This document shows positions 1 to 7,419 of a stretch of 11,132 nt of DNA, in pieces. Position 1 is the first letter of the stretch. Every line of letters begins with the position of its first letter. The stretch covers positions 1 through 11,132 of the forward strand of contig JAUYSF010000314.1 of the NCBI GenBank assembly GCA_030696435.1, given 5' to 3'. A model generated the notes under the pieces. It was not told where the DNA came from, made no database searches, and saw only the letters and a list, made by a program, of their open reading frames with translations. The position numbers and the translations under genes were made by a program. Source of the stretch: Desulfoprunum sp. (GTDB taxonomy: Bacteria; Desulfobacterota; Desulfobulbia; Desulfobulbales; Desulfocapsaceae).

Positions 1-513
1 GAGAAGCTCAAGGCCGAGCTGGGCACCTTTACCGACCTTTTTGAAAACAGGCGTGAGCGCTACGGCATGGATTGGCCCGGTAAGAAAGAGGCCCTGAAAT
101 TGATTCAAACCATCAGTACCGCTACCTTGAAGCCTTGCCGGGAGGAATCGGTCAATTTTGATAGCACCGAAAACCTGTTTATCGACCACATAGAACCCAA
201 GGCCGGCCCGGAAGATTTGCTCTACGAAATCCTCATCAAAGCAGGCTTTCCACCCAGCGAACGAATTGAATCCCAGACCCTGGCAGGCAAGACGGTCTAC
301 TCCATAGCCGGGGGCGGCTTGCTCCTTTGTCTGGAAGACGAGGTCAGCGCGAAACTCATCAATGCCGTGGCCGAGGCAGAACCGATGCAGTTTATCTGCC
401 TGGACGCAGCCTTTGGCGGCAACGACCAGCTCAAGGCCAACGCCGTGCAGACCTTTGCCGCCCGCAATATGGGCAAGGAAAAGCACAACCAGATTGTCTT
501 TAAGACGGTATAA
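1..513 (+). CDS. mod: Type III restriction-modification methyltransferase (Mod), internally deleted relic; 5' end outside window
   Basis: The frame is open from the window's first base (170 residues, then TAA at 511-513). The Met codon at 67 is internal, because similarity starts before it. Residues 1-61 (ERYGMDWPGKKEA, TLKPCREESVNFD, ENLFI) match the N-terminal part of type III Mod proteins (EcoP15I-like adenine methyltransferases). From about residue 62 (GPEDLLYEILIKAGFP, LAGKTVY, NDQLKANAVQTF, IVFKTV at the end) the sequence matches the C-terminal part of the same family. Normally several hundred residues lie between them, holding the SAM-binding FxGxG motif, the catalytic DPPY motif and the target-recognition domain. 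None of these is present, so methylation and DNA recognition should be lost. The join lies near bases 181-190 and keeps the frame. It is probably a pseudogene by internal deletion, though a misassembly or a retained mini-protein is possible. It is the first visible gene of an operon with fic and res. Confidence 0.8.
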   Translation, partial: EKLKAELGTFTDLFENRRERYGMDWPGKKEALKLIQTISTATLKPCREESVNFDSTENLFIDHIEPKAGPEDLLYEILIKAGFPPSERIESQTLAGKTVYSIAGGGLLLCLEDEVSAKLINAVAEAEPMQFICLDAAFGGNDQLKANAVQTFAARNMGKEKHNQIVFKTV

Positions 514-514
514 A

Positions 515-522
515 GGGGGAGG
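515..522 (+). promoter_or_regulatory. Ribosome binding site of fic (purine run GGGGGAGG)
   Basis: A strong Shine-Dalgarno-like run directly follows the mod stop codon. Two in-frame ATGs can use it. For 525 the GGAGG core is only 2 bases away, although the earlier G-run gives about 5. For 534 the gap is 11. The start at 525 is kept here, but 534 (protein beginning MSPNNLQ) cannot be excluded. Confidence 0.5.
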
Positions 523-524
523 CG

Positions 525-1298
525 ATGGCAAATATGAGCCCGAACAACCTGCAACAACAGCTTGTGGACATCGATGCGGCCAAGGCTCGGCTCGATGCCC
601 TGCGTATCGAGAACAATCCCGCCCTGATTCATGCCTTGGATATCGAATACACCTTTGAAAGCAATCGCATTGAAGGCAACACCCTGACCCTGCGGGAAAC
701 AGGCCTGGTTATCGACAAGGGCCTGACCGTCGGCGGCAAATCCATGCGTGAGCATCTGGAGGCTATCAATCATTATGAGGCAGTCCTTTTTCTGCGCGAG
801 CTGGTACAGGCAAAGACAAGCTTGACCGAATCGCTGGTCAAACAATTACACGGCCTGATCCTGCGCGGCATCGACCGGGAAAACGCCGGGCGCTATCGGA
901 GCCTTCCGGTGTTAATCGCCGGCAGTCGGCATGTCCCGCCCCAGCCTTGGCAGGTGCCCATGTTGATGGAGGAATGCTTCCGGTTCTATGAAGAGCAGCA
1001 AATACAACTGCATCCCGTGCAACTGGCAGCCGAGATGCACGAACGAATCGTCACCATCCATCCTTTTATCGACGGTAATGGCCGAACTTCGCGGCTGGTA
1101 ATGAATCTTATCCTGCTACAGCATGGCTACCCCATAGCCAATATTCCCGGCGACACCGAGAGCCGTCTGGCCTATTATGCGGCATTGGAGACAGCTAACA
1201 TTGAAGGGAATAAAGAGCCTTTTATCCTGTTGATTGGCAGCGTTGTTTTGGCCGCCGCCCGTCGTCTGTTAGAATTGACTGATGGTGGGACGGTATGA
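525..1298 (+). CDS. fic: Fic family protein (class II, auto-inhibited, probable AMP-transferase) inside a type III R-M operon
   Basis: This is a 257-residue Fic-domain protein. Fic enzymes usually transfer AMP from ATP to a Ser, Thr or Tyr of a target protein. The complete active-site motif HPFIDGNGRTSR is at residues 179-190, with catalytic His179 and the anion-binding GNGR. A flap-like segment (AGSRHVPPQ, about 132-140) precedes it. Residues 46-51 (SNRIEG) fit the inhibitory motif (S/T)xxxE(G/N); Glu50 would point into the ATP site. Its position upstream of the core makes this class II, so the protein should be self-inhibited until activated. There is no signal peptide or membrane segment, so it should be cytosolic. 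The gene lies 11 bases after mod, and its TGA overlaps the res ATG (ATGA at 1295-1298), so it is expected to be co-transcribed and translationally coupled. The target is unknown. A role linked to restriction is inferred from position only. The start could also be 534. Confidence 0.9.
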   Translation: MANMSPNNLQQQLVDIDAAKARLDALRIENNPALIHALDIEYTFESNRIEGNTLTLRETGLVIDKGLTVGGKSMREHLEAINHYEAVLFLRELVQAKTSLTESLVKQLHGLILRGIDRENAGRYRSLPVLIAGSRHVPPQPWQVPMLMEECFRFYEEQQIQLHPVQLAAEMHERIVTIHPFIDGNGRTSRLVMNLILLQHGYPIANIPGDTESRLAYYAALETANIEGNKEPFILLIGSVVLAAARRLLELTDGGTV

Positions 1299-4282
1299 AA
1301 CTGAAATTTGATGCGAACCTGCCATACCAGCAGGAGGCGATAGCAAGCGTTATCGATTTGTTTGCAGGACCGGCAAGTCTCGGGGCTGGATTGATTCAGG
1401 ATTTCACCAGGAAGGATGCCCAGTTGTGGAGTGAGCTGGGGATTTGCAATAGTGACATTCCCTCCCCGGAAGAGCTGCTGAAAAATCTCCATAAGGTGCA
1501 GATTCGGAACCAGATTCCAAAGGCTCTGTCGTTAATGGAGCCCGGCGGTAACTATATTTTCCCCAACTTCTCGGTGGAGATGGAAACCGGTACCGGCAAA
1601 ACCTATGTCTATTTGCGCACCATATTTGAGCTGAACAAGAAATACGGCTACAAGAAGTTCATCATTGTCGTGCCGTCGGTGGCAATCCGCGAAGGAGTCA
1701 CCAGCTCCATCAAGATGATGCGGGACCATTTCAAGGCCTTGTATGATAACGTGGCGTTTGATGATTTCGTATATCGTTCCAAAGACTTGAGCCGTGTCCG
1801 TCAGTTTGCGGTGGGTAACGAAGTGCAAATAATGGTGATCAACATCCAGGCCTTTCAAAAGGACGCCGGCGAAACAGTCGATTACAACGATTTGTCCGAA
1901 GAGCAACGCAAGAAGTTGAACATCATCCATCAGGAGCAGGACAAGATGTCGGGGCGCCGGCCCATCGAATTTGTTCAGGCCACCAACCCTATCCTGATAA
2001 TCGACGAGCCGCAGAGTGTCGATACCACCCTCAAATCACAAAAGGCCATCAGCAATTTGCGGCCGCTCTTTGCCCTGCGATATTCGGCAACTCACACCAC
2101 CCACTATAACCTTCTCTACCAGCTTGATCCGGTTCGGGCCTTTGATATGCGAATCGTCAAACGTATTGGGGTGATGGATGCCAGCAGCGGGCAGGATTTC
2201 AACCAGACTATGGTTCGGTTGGACTCGGTGGGTTACTGGCCCAAAACGTCGAAGACCCCGAAGGCCAAGGTCACTATCTTTGAAACTACGGCAAACGGCC
2301 CTCGTGAAAAGCATCTGACCGTCAAGCACGGCACTGATCTTGTTCAGCAGACCAACCGGACTGATTACGACGGCTATCTTATCACCTCCATCAGTGCCGA
2401 GCCCGGCAATGAATATGTCGAGTTCCAGAACGGTATAGTAGTTCAACTGACCCAGGAGTCGGGCGGCATGGCCGACGAGCGCCTGAAAAGCCAGCTTCGC
2501 CAAACCATCGAACAGCACTTCGCCAAGGAAAAGCAGCTCAAGGATACGGGAATCAAGGTCCTCTCTCTTTTTTTCATCGACCATGTCAAAAGCTACCGTA
2601 GTTATAATGAAGACGGTACTCGCAAGAAGGAAAAACTTGCCCTCTGGTTTGAGGAACTCTTCGCCGAAATCAGTGCCATGAATATATACAAGGGCCTGAT
2701 TTCCCATTCGGCTGAGGTCGTGCATGAGGGCTATTTCTCCTCCGATAAAAGAAAGGGTAAGGTGATTCAAGAGCTGGACACCTCCGGCGGTACGGCCAAA
2801 GATGATGAGACCTACGCCCTGATCATGACGGATAAGGAACGGTTGTTAAGCCTGGATGAACCTCTTCGCTTCATTTTCAGCCATTCCGCTCTGCGTGAGG
2901 GCTGGGACAACCCCAATGTCTTCCAGATCTGTACCTTGCGGGAGATGGGGACCGACCGGGAACGCCGCCAGACTATAGGCCGGGGGCTGCGCCTGCCCGT
3001 CAATCAGGACGGTCAGCGTATTGATGATGAACAGATTAACCGGCTGACCGTCATTGCCAACGAGTCTTTTGAGAACTTCGCCCGTGGCCTGCAAGCCGAT
3101 ATTGAGGCAGCAATAGACCCCAGCGGCGGCTTCAAATTCGGCCGAGTTTCAGCGCTCGCCTTTACCCCACTGTTGAATACGGAAGGGACTGGCTACCTTT
3201 CCCCGGAACAATCGCAAGTCTTATGGAACCATCTCCAGCAACAGGGAGTGATAGATAGGGCTGGCGATTTCACCAAGCTTTTCACTCCGGATGCTGACGG
3301 TTTTTGCTTGAATCTCCCTACCGACTTTGCCGACATGGACGAGGCGGTGATCAGCCGTATGCAAAGATTCCTGCCCCGTGAATTTGTCCAGAATGAAAGA
3401 AATCGTCAGAAAGTCAGCTATATCAAGCGGGTTGAACTCAATCCCGAATTCAAGACACTGTGGGATAAAATCAGCCAAAAGACCCGCTATTCGGTGGTGT
3501 TTCAGACAGAAGATTTGGTGAAACGGGCCGTTGCTAAAATCAGCGCCATGGTGGCAATCAACAAAGTGCAGATTGAAATCACCAAACGTGATTTGGAAGT
3601 CAAGGAATCCGGCCTGGAAGGCGGCCAGATTACCATCAACCGGACCTGCGTCGTCAGTAATAAGCAACCGCTGCCGGACATCCTGGCCTTTCTGCAAAGG
3701 GAAACGGAACTGACCAGGGGCACGCTGGTTGAGATTCTGGAAAAATCACAGCGACTGGCGGAATTCAGCATCAACCCGATGGCCTTTATGACCGAAGCCG
3801 CCAAGCTGATTAACCAGGCCTTGCATGAACTGATCATCGACGGCATCAAGTATGAACCCATCGCGGGCCAGTTCTATGAAATGCGTCTGTTTGAAGAGAA
3901 GGAGGTTGAGGCGTATCTGACCCGGATGTATCAGGTGCGGAGCAAGGATTCCCGCACTCCTTATGATTATATCGTTTATGAGTCGGACGTTGAACATGAA
4001 GTGGCAAAGCGCCTGGACACCGATGAACGGGTGAAATTTTTCTGCAAGTTGCCCCGCTGGTTTAAAGTGACGACACCGTTAGGAGATTACAATCCCGATT
4101 GGGCGGTGGTGGTGGAAGAAGACAAGAAGCTCTATCTGGTTCGGGAAACCAAGAGTACCCTTGACCGGGACAAGAGGCGGGACAGCGAGAATAAAAAGGT
4201 CGATTGCGGCAAGGCTCATTTTTCTGCGCTCGGGGTGGATTTTAAGGATGTTGTGAATATCCATGACCTTCTGCAGGCATAA
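1295..4282 (+). CDS. res: Type III restriction endonuclease subunit (Res), full length
   Basis: This 995-residue protein has the usual length of Res subunits (EcoP15I Res is of similar size). In known systems Res, bound to a Mod dimer, uses ATP to communicate along DNA between two recognition sites and then cuts. Visible helicase motifs are: Walker A METGTGKT at 96-103 (Lys102), IIVVPSVA at 123-130, DEPQ at 237-240, YSATH at 263-267, HSALREGWDNPN at 530-541, and QTIGRGLRLP at 559-568. The C-terminal nuclease site is PD-(D/E)xK-like, with Asp935 in NPDW and Glu951-Thr-Lys953 in the segment RETKS. No frameshift or missing motif was seen. It starts in an ATGA overlap with fic, and the upstream GGTGGGA is a modest ribosome site. 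Family knowledge says Res needs Mod for target recognition, yet the neighbouring mod lacks its core. Res may therefore be idle, use a Mod encoded elsewhere, or have another role. Confidence 0.95.
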   Translation: MKLKFDANLPYQQEAIASVIDLFAGPASLGAGLIQDFTRKDAQLWSELGICNSDIPSPEELLKNLHKVQIRNQIPKALSLMEPGGNYIFPNFSVEMETGTGKTYVYLRTIFELNKKYGYKKFIIVVPSVAIREGVTSSIKMMRDHFKALYDNVAFDDFVYRSKDLSRVRQFAVGNEVQIMVINIQAFQKDAGETVDYNDLSEEQRKKLNIIHQEQDKMSGRRPIEFVQATNPILIIDEPQSVDTTLKSQKAISNLRPLFALRYSATHTTHYNLLYQLDPVRAFDMRIVKRIGVMDASSGQDFNQTMVRLDSVGYWPKTSKTPKAKVTIFETTANGPREKHLTVKHGTDLVQQTNRTDYDGYLITSISAEPGNEYVEFQNGIVVQLTQESGGMADERLKSQLRQTIEQHFAKEKQLKDTGIKVLSLFFIDHVKSYRSYNEDGTRKKEKLALWFEELFAEISAMNIYKGLISHSAEVVHEGYFSSDKRKGKVIQELDTSGGTAKDDETYALIMTDKERLLSLDEPLRFIFSHSALREGWDNPNVFQICTLREMGTDRERRQTIGRGLRLPVNQDGQRIDDEQINRLTVIANESFENFARGLQADIEAAIDPSGGFKFGRVSALAFTPLLNTEGTGYLSPEQSQVLWNHLQQQGVIDRAGDFTKLFTPDADGFCLNLPTDFADMDEAVISRMQRFLPREFVQNERNRQKVSYIKRVELNPEFKTLWDKISQKTRYSVVFQTEDLVKRAVAKISAMVAINKVQIEITKRDLEVKESGLEGGQITINRTCVVSNKQPLPDILAFLQRETELTRGTLVEILEKSQRLAEFSINPMAFMTEAAKLINQALHELIIDGIKYEPIAGQFYEMRLFEEKEVEAYLTRMYQVRSKDSRTPYDYIVYESDVEHEVAKRLDTDERVKFFCKLPRWFKVTTPLGDYNPDWAVVVEEDKKLYLVRETKSTLDRDKRRDSENKKVDCGKAHFSALGVDFKDVVNIHDLLQA

Positions 4283-4302
4283 GGGAAATCAGACAGTTAA
4301 TC

Positions 4303-6078
4303 TCAGGCTCTGTCGGAGGTGCCTCCGACTTTGGCCTTGATACCTTTTTTCAAGGCCTGTCTGTTGTAGACATCCAGGGCATCGCGGCGCTTGAGCATGC
4401 CGACGACCCATCTTTCTTCCAGGCTTTCGACCACCGGAATCTCTTCAATCCCTTTGATGTCAAAGAGCTGCATGGCGGTATAGAGAGAATCATCCGGCGT
4501 GAGCATAAGCACGTTCCGGTTGCAGACTCCTCCGACTTTATAGGCAATGCGTTCCTTTTCGTCCCGGTGCAGAATATTTTTCACATCCTGCAGGGAAACG
4601 ATGCCGGTCATCCGGCCGGAATCATCAATCACCGGAAAATAAAAGCCGCCTCTGCCCATGCTGAAGATGTCGAGAAGCTGTTTGATATTGGCCTCTTCGC
4701 TGATGAAATCGACATCGTCAGTGATGGCGGCACCGACTTTGAGGGATTTCATGATAGCCACTTCGCGACCTTCGTGAATATCGATCCCTTCTCGGGTGAA
4801 ATCAACGGTGTCGATGGAATCCTCGCAGAATTTTTTGGCCACGACCGTACCGATGATCGAGGTGAGCATGATCGGGATGATGATCTGGTAGTTGCCGGTC
4901 ATCTCAAAGAGCAGAAAGATGGCAGTCATCGGAGCGTGGGTCGAGGCGGCCAGAAAAGCACCGATACCGACGGTGGCATAGGCCCCTGCGCCGGCAGTCA
5001 GAGTCGGCAAGAGCTTGTGGACCACAGAGCCGAAGGTGCCGCCGATCATGGCCCCGATAAAGAGAGACGGCGCAAAGACCCCGCCTGCCCCGCCCGATCC
5101 CAGGGTGATCGAGGTGGCCAGGATCTTCAAGAAAACCAGAGCAAGCATCACCAGAGCAACGCCTCCGCCATCCAGAACTTCTTTCATGTAGCTGTAGCCG
5201 TCACCCATGACCTGTGGAAAAAACATGCCGACAAGACCGATGCAAAGGGCACCGGTGAGGGGTTTGAGCTGGGGGTGGATCGGCAGATCGCGGTACTTGT
5301 CACGAACAAGATAGAAGGTTCGGATGTAGAGGACTGCGGCAAACCCGATAAGCACGGCCATCAGACCATAGAGTGGAATTTCCACGAGCCGGTTGACCAC
5401 GCTGTATTGGGGAATCTGGAAGGCGCTGGCCATGCCGTAGTAGCTGCGGGTGACAGCGGTGGACATGGCCGAGGCGATCACCAGGGCCGCGAAGGAGGAG
5501 ATCTCGTAGGTGCCGAGCAAAACAATCTCGGCGGCAAAGAAGACCCCGGCAATAGGGGCGTTGAACATACCGGCGATGCCACCGGCGCAACCGGCGGCGA
5601 TGTAGACCTTCATTCTGTTGCCTGAGACCCGGAAAAACTGGCCGACTTGTGAGCCCATGGCACCGCCGATCTGGGCGATAGGTCCTTCAACCCCAGCGGA
5701 ATTGCCTGTGCCGATGGTCAGGGCGGTGGCGATAATTTTGAGCACAATGGTCCGGGCCCGGATGATACCGTCTTCCAGATTGACCTTGCGCAGGAATTTG
5801 GTAAAGCCGTAACCGTTTACCTCACCGGGAAAGAGCAGGGAGAGCGGAATGAGCAGGATGGCCCCGGTGAGCGGGATGAGGGGCAGGAGGAGAAGATGCC
5901 AGCCGCCCCGGTCGATGCCGAGCAGCCTGCTGCCGCCTTCAAAAAAAAAGTGGTGCACCAGGGCGACAATGCTGCGAAACAGGATGTTCAGCAGGCCGGC
6001 GGTCAGGCCGATACAGGTGGCGATAGCCATCATCCGCGTGTTTTCCCCCGGCAGGAATTTTTGCAGGTTCTTTCTCAT
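4303..6078 (-). CDS. ClC-family chloride/anion channel or transporter with C-terminal CBS pair
   Basis: This 591-residue inner-membrane protein passes anions, with or without proton exchange. Many hydrophobic helices cover residues 15-415. Family signatures are GNSAGVEGP at 125-133, with gating Glu131, and GGVFAP at 332-337 (GxFxP motif). Two cytoplasmic CBS domains follow (about 445-503 and 512-575), which usually bind adenine nucleotides and regulate gating. Deviations are: GYGFT (89-93) where E. coli ClcA has GSGIP; Ile185 at the position of the proton glutamate Glu203, though Glu184 matches Glu202; and Asp423 in SIDT, where related CBS-type ClCs as I recall them have SIYT, the Tyr445 equivalent. 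The start chosen is the ATG at 6078-6076 (MRKNLQKF), which overlaps the upstream HD gene's stop as ATGA. An open frame continues further upstream, but it would lie wholly inside that gene. No clear ribosome site precedes the start, so translational coupling is likely. A run of nine T encodes Phe44-46. Confidence 0.92.
   Translation of the reverse strand: MRKNLQKFLPGENTRMMAIATCIGLTAGLLNILFRSIVALVHHFFFEGGSRLLGIDRGGWHLLLLPLIPLTGAILLIPLSLLFPGEVNGYGFTKFLRKVNLEDGIIRARTIVLKIIATALTIGTGNSAGVEGPIAQIGGAMGSQVGQFFRVSGNRMKVYIAAGCAGGIAGMFNAPIAGVFFAAEIVLLGTYEISSFAALVIASAMSTAVTRSYYGMASAFQIPQYSVVNRLVEIPLYGLMAVLIGFAAVLYIRTFYLVRDKYRDLPIHPQLKPLTGALCIGLVGMFFPQVMGDGYSYMKEVLDGGGVALVMLALVFLKILATSITLGSGGAGGVFAPSLFIGAMIGGTFGSVVHKLLPTLTAGAGAYATVGIGAFLAASTHAPMTAIFLLFEMTGNYQIIIPIMLTSIIGTVVAKKFCEDSIDTVDFTREGIDIHEGREVAIMKSLKVGAAITDDVDFISEEANIKQLLDIFSMGRGGFYFPVIDDSGRMTGIVSLQDVKNILHRDEKERIAYKVGGVCNRNVLMLTPDDSLYTAMQLFDIKGIEEIPVVESLEERWVVGMLKRRDALDVYNRQALKKGIKAKVGGTSDRA
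4312..4329 (+). terminator. Perfect inverted repeat, possible weak terminator between convergent res and ClC genes
   Basis: Eight bases (GTCGGAGG) are followed by TG and the exact reverse complement (CCTCCGAC), then only TTT. As RNA this gives a 7-bp GC-rich stem with a GTGC loop, about 30 bases after the res stop. It sits within the last codons of the ClC gene. The short T run makes it a poor intrinsic terminator for res, and it has no T run at all on the ClC strand. Confidence 0.4.
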
Positions 6079-7262
6079 TTTTTTTGCGGAATGGGGCAGC
6101 CGATGACTGCCGCCTGTCGAAGAAAATAATCGTCGGTCATACCGGCAATAAAGTCCCGGACCATGGCCGCGGGCGGCTGGCTTTCGAGGTAGGGCCGGTC
6201 CATATCGCTCATAAGGTCGACCTGCAGCTGGCACTTCTCCTGCAGTTTCACCAGATAGTGGCGAAACAGGGCGGAGTAGCAATCCCGAATAAGAGGGAAA
6301 GGTTTCTTGGTCTCCGGGGCCAGATATATCCGTGTGTAGTTGAAGGTCTTGAGCTCGGCGAGGGCCTCGGCAATCTCTTCGCTGAAACCGATGGCTGGAG
6401 CTGGCTGCGATCCCTGTCCGTTGGGGCCGGGGACCGAACTTGCGGTGATCAGGTCGGTGACCAGATTATAGACGATGGTGCCGTTGGTGTCGCCGAGGAT
6501 TGCGCGGCATCTCTTGGGGATATCAGCACGATGGATCAGGCCGAGGACGATGGCATCCTCAATGTCCCGGCCTATGTAGGAGATGGTGTCGGCCAGTCTG
6601 ACCACGCAGCCTTCCAGGCTTGCCGGGTACAGCGGGTAGGCGGGATCGGCCTGTTTGGCAGCAAATCGGGTCTCAAAGTCGCTGAAGGTGGCGGCGGAGT
6701 CGGGGTGCAGGGTGCGCGAGTGGGCCTCGCCGTCATGGCAGAGGATGCCGTCGAGGGTCTGCAGGGTGAGGTTCCAGCCCCGACCTTTGCGCTCCAGTCG
6801 ATCAAGAAATCGTACGGATTGGATATTGTGCTGAAAGGCGGGCAGTCCATATTCCACACAGAGTTCCGAGAGAAAGCGCTCGCCGTCATGGCCGAAAGGC
6901 GGGTGACCGATATCGTGGCCGAGGGCGATGGCCTCAATCAGGTCTTCGTTCAGGCGGAGAAAGCGGCCGATAGTTCGGGCCACCCTGGCCACCAGTTGCA
7001 CATGCAGAACCCGGTGGGTGATGTGGTCGTTTTCTATCAGGCAGAAGACCTGGGTCTTGTCGATATATCGGGCATATGCTCTGGAATGGAGAATCCGGTC
7101 GGCATCGAGGGCGAATTGCTGTCGGTAGCCGGTCTTTTCCTCGGTGTGTCGCCTGATACCCTGTCGGCTAAAAGTTGCGGCAGATGAGAGTCGCCTCTCT
7201 TCGTCTTCATTGAGGAGGTTCAAACGGGAAAATAGAGCCTGATGGTCGACGGCGCCTGACAT
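6075..7262 (-). CDS. dgt: dGTPase-like HD-domain deoxynucleoside triphosphate triphosphohydrolase
   Basis: This 395-residue cytosolic protein of the dGTPase family hydrolyses dNTPs to the deoxynucleoside and triphosphate, and so trims dNTP pools. The metal-binding HD set is visible: His83 (THRVLH), His116-Asp117 (ALGHDIGHPPFGH) and Asp225 (RLADTISY). His125 and Glu128 have the same spacing from the HD pair as catalytic His126 and Glu129 of E. coli Dgt. The N-terminal GYRQQFALDADRILHSRAY stretch is also typical. It is shorter than E. coli Dgt (about 505 residues) and resembles the shorter bacterial homologues, so the preferred nucleotide cannot be read from sequence. The start at 7262 leaves a complete N-terminus; the ribosome site before it is weak (AGAG). 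It lies 157 bases after the DtxR-type regulator, and its stop overlaps the ClC start. It may be co-transcribed with either neighbour. dNTPases of this family can also restrict phage replication, but nothing here links it to defence. Confidence 0.9.
   Translation of the reverse strand: MSGAVDHQALFSRLNLLNEDEERRLSSAATFSRQGIRRHTEEKTGYRQQFALDADRILHSRAYARYIDKTQVFCLIENDHITHRVLHVQLVARVARTIGRFLRLNEDLIEAIALGHDIGHPPFGHDGERFLSELCVEYGLPAFQHNIQSVRFLDRLERKGRGWNLTLQTLDGILCHDGEAHSRTLHPDSAATFSDFETRFAAKQADPAYPLYPASLEGCVVRLADTISYIGRDIEDAIVLGLIHRADIPKRCRAILGDTNGTIVYNLVTDLITASSVPGPNGQGSQPAPAIGFSEEIAEALAELKTFNYTRIYLAPETKKPFPLIRDCYSALFRHYLVKLQEKCQLQVDLMSDMDRPYLESQPPAAMVRDFIAGMTDDYFLRQAAVIGCPIPQKK
6078..6085 (-). other. 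A8 run at the stop/start overlap of the HD phosphohydrolase and ClC genes
   Basis: On the coding strand the upstream gene ends CAA AAA AAA TGA, and the ClC ATG uses the last A of the run. The ClC frame is open through the run (GCA AAA AAA ATG). A -1 ribosomal slip or transcriptional slippage could therefore join the two proteins. Only the sequence layout is seen; slippage itself is not shown, and no strong downstream structure was noticed. Confidence 0.4.
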
Positions 7263-7313
7263 ACTGGTCTCTAGCGGTTAAAGATAATTGGATGGTGTTT
7301 CCCGGAAAAGCTG

Positions 7314-7327
7314 GATAGTATACAATC
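7314..7327 (-). promoter_or_regulatory. Near-perfect 14-bp palindrome with a -10-like TATACT, upstream of the HD phosphohydrolase gene
   Basis: GATAGTATACAATC pairs with itself at six of seven positions. On the minus strand it contains TATACT, a good -10 match about 50 bases before the start at 7262. No convincing -35 element lies 16-18 bases upstream. It could be an operator overlapping a promoter for dgt-ClC, possibly for the regulator encoded next door. The rest of 7263-7419 shows only GC-rich sequence and a bulged stem at 7400-7421 that begins at the regulator's stop codon. Confidence 0.3.
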
Positions 7328-7419
7328 GATCATGCACTTGCCTCGTGAGCCAGTCGTCTGTCGGGGTGGGGGTGTTTGGGGGCGGTGGATCGACGGAGAG
7401 AGCGGCCAAGCCGGCCTGC

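Noticed and set aside
67..513. Mod relic starting at the ATG at 67 as a complete small gene
   Set aside because: The Mod-like sequence (EKLKAEL, NRRERYG) continues in frame upstream to the window edge, so 67 is an internal Met.
4567..5625. 352-residue plus-strand open frame opposite ClC
   Set aside because: It is antisense to a well-supported membrane protein, rich in Gly, Asp and His as expected of a complement frame, and has no recognisable domain.
6079..6282. Longer ClC reading frame starting at 6282 (68 extra residues)
   Set aside because: The extension lies wholly inside the dgt coding region, has arginine- and proline-rich, non-membrane composition, and is unlike ClC N-termini. The ATGA start at 6078 fits better.
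6084..7187. 367-residue plus-strand open frame opposite dgt
   Set aside because: It is a shadow of the HD phosphohydrolase. It has no motif, and GC-rich codon bias explains the long open frame.
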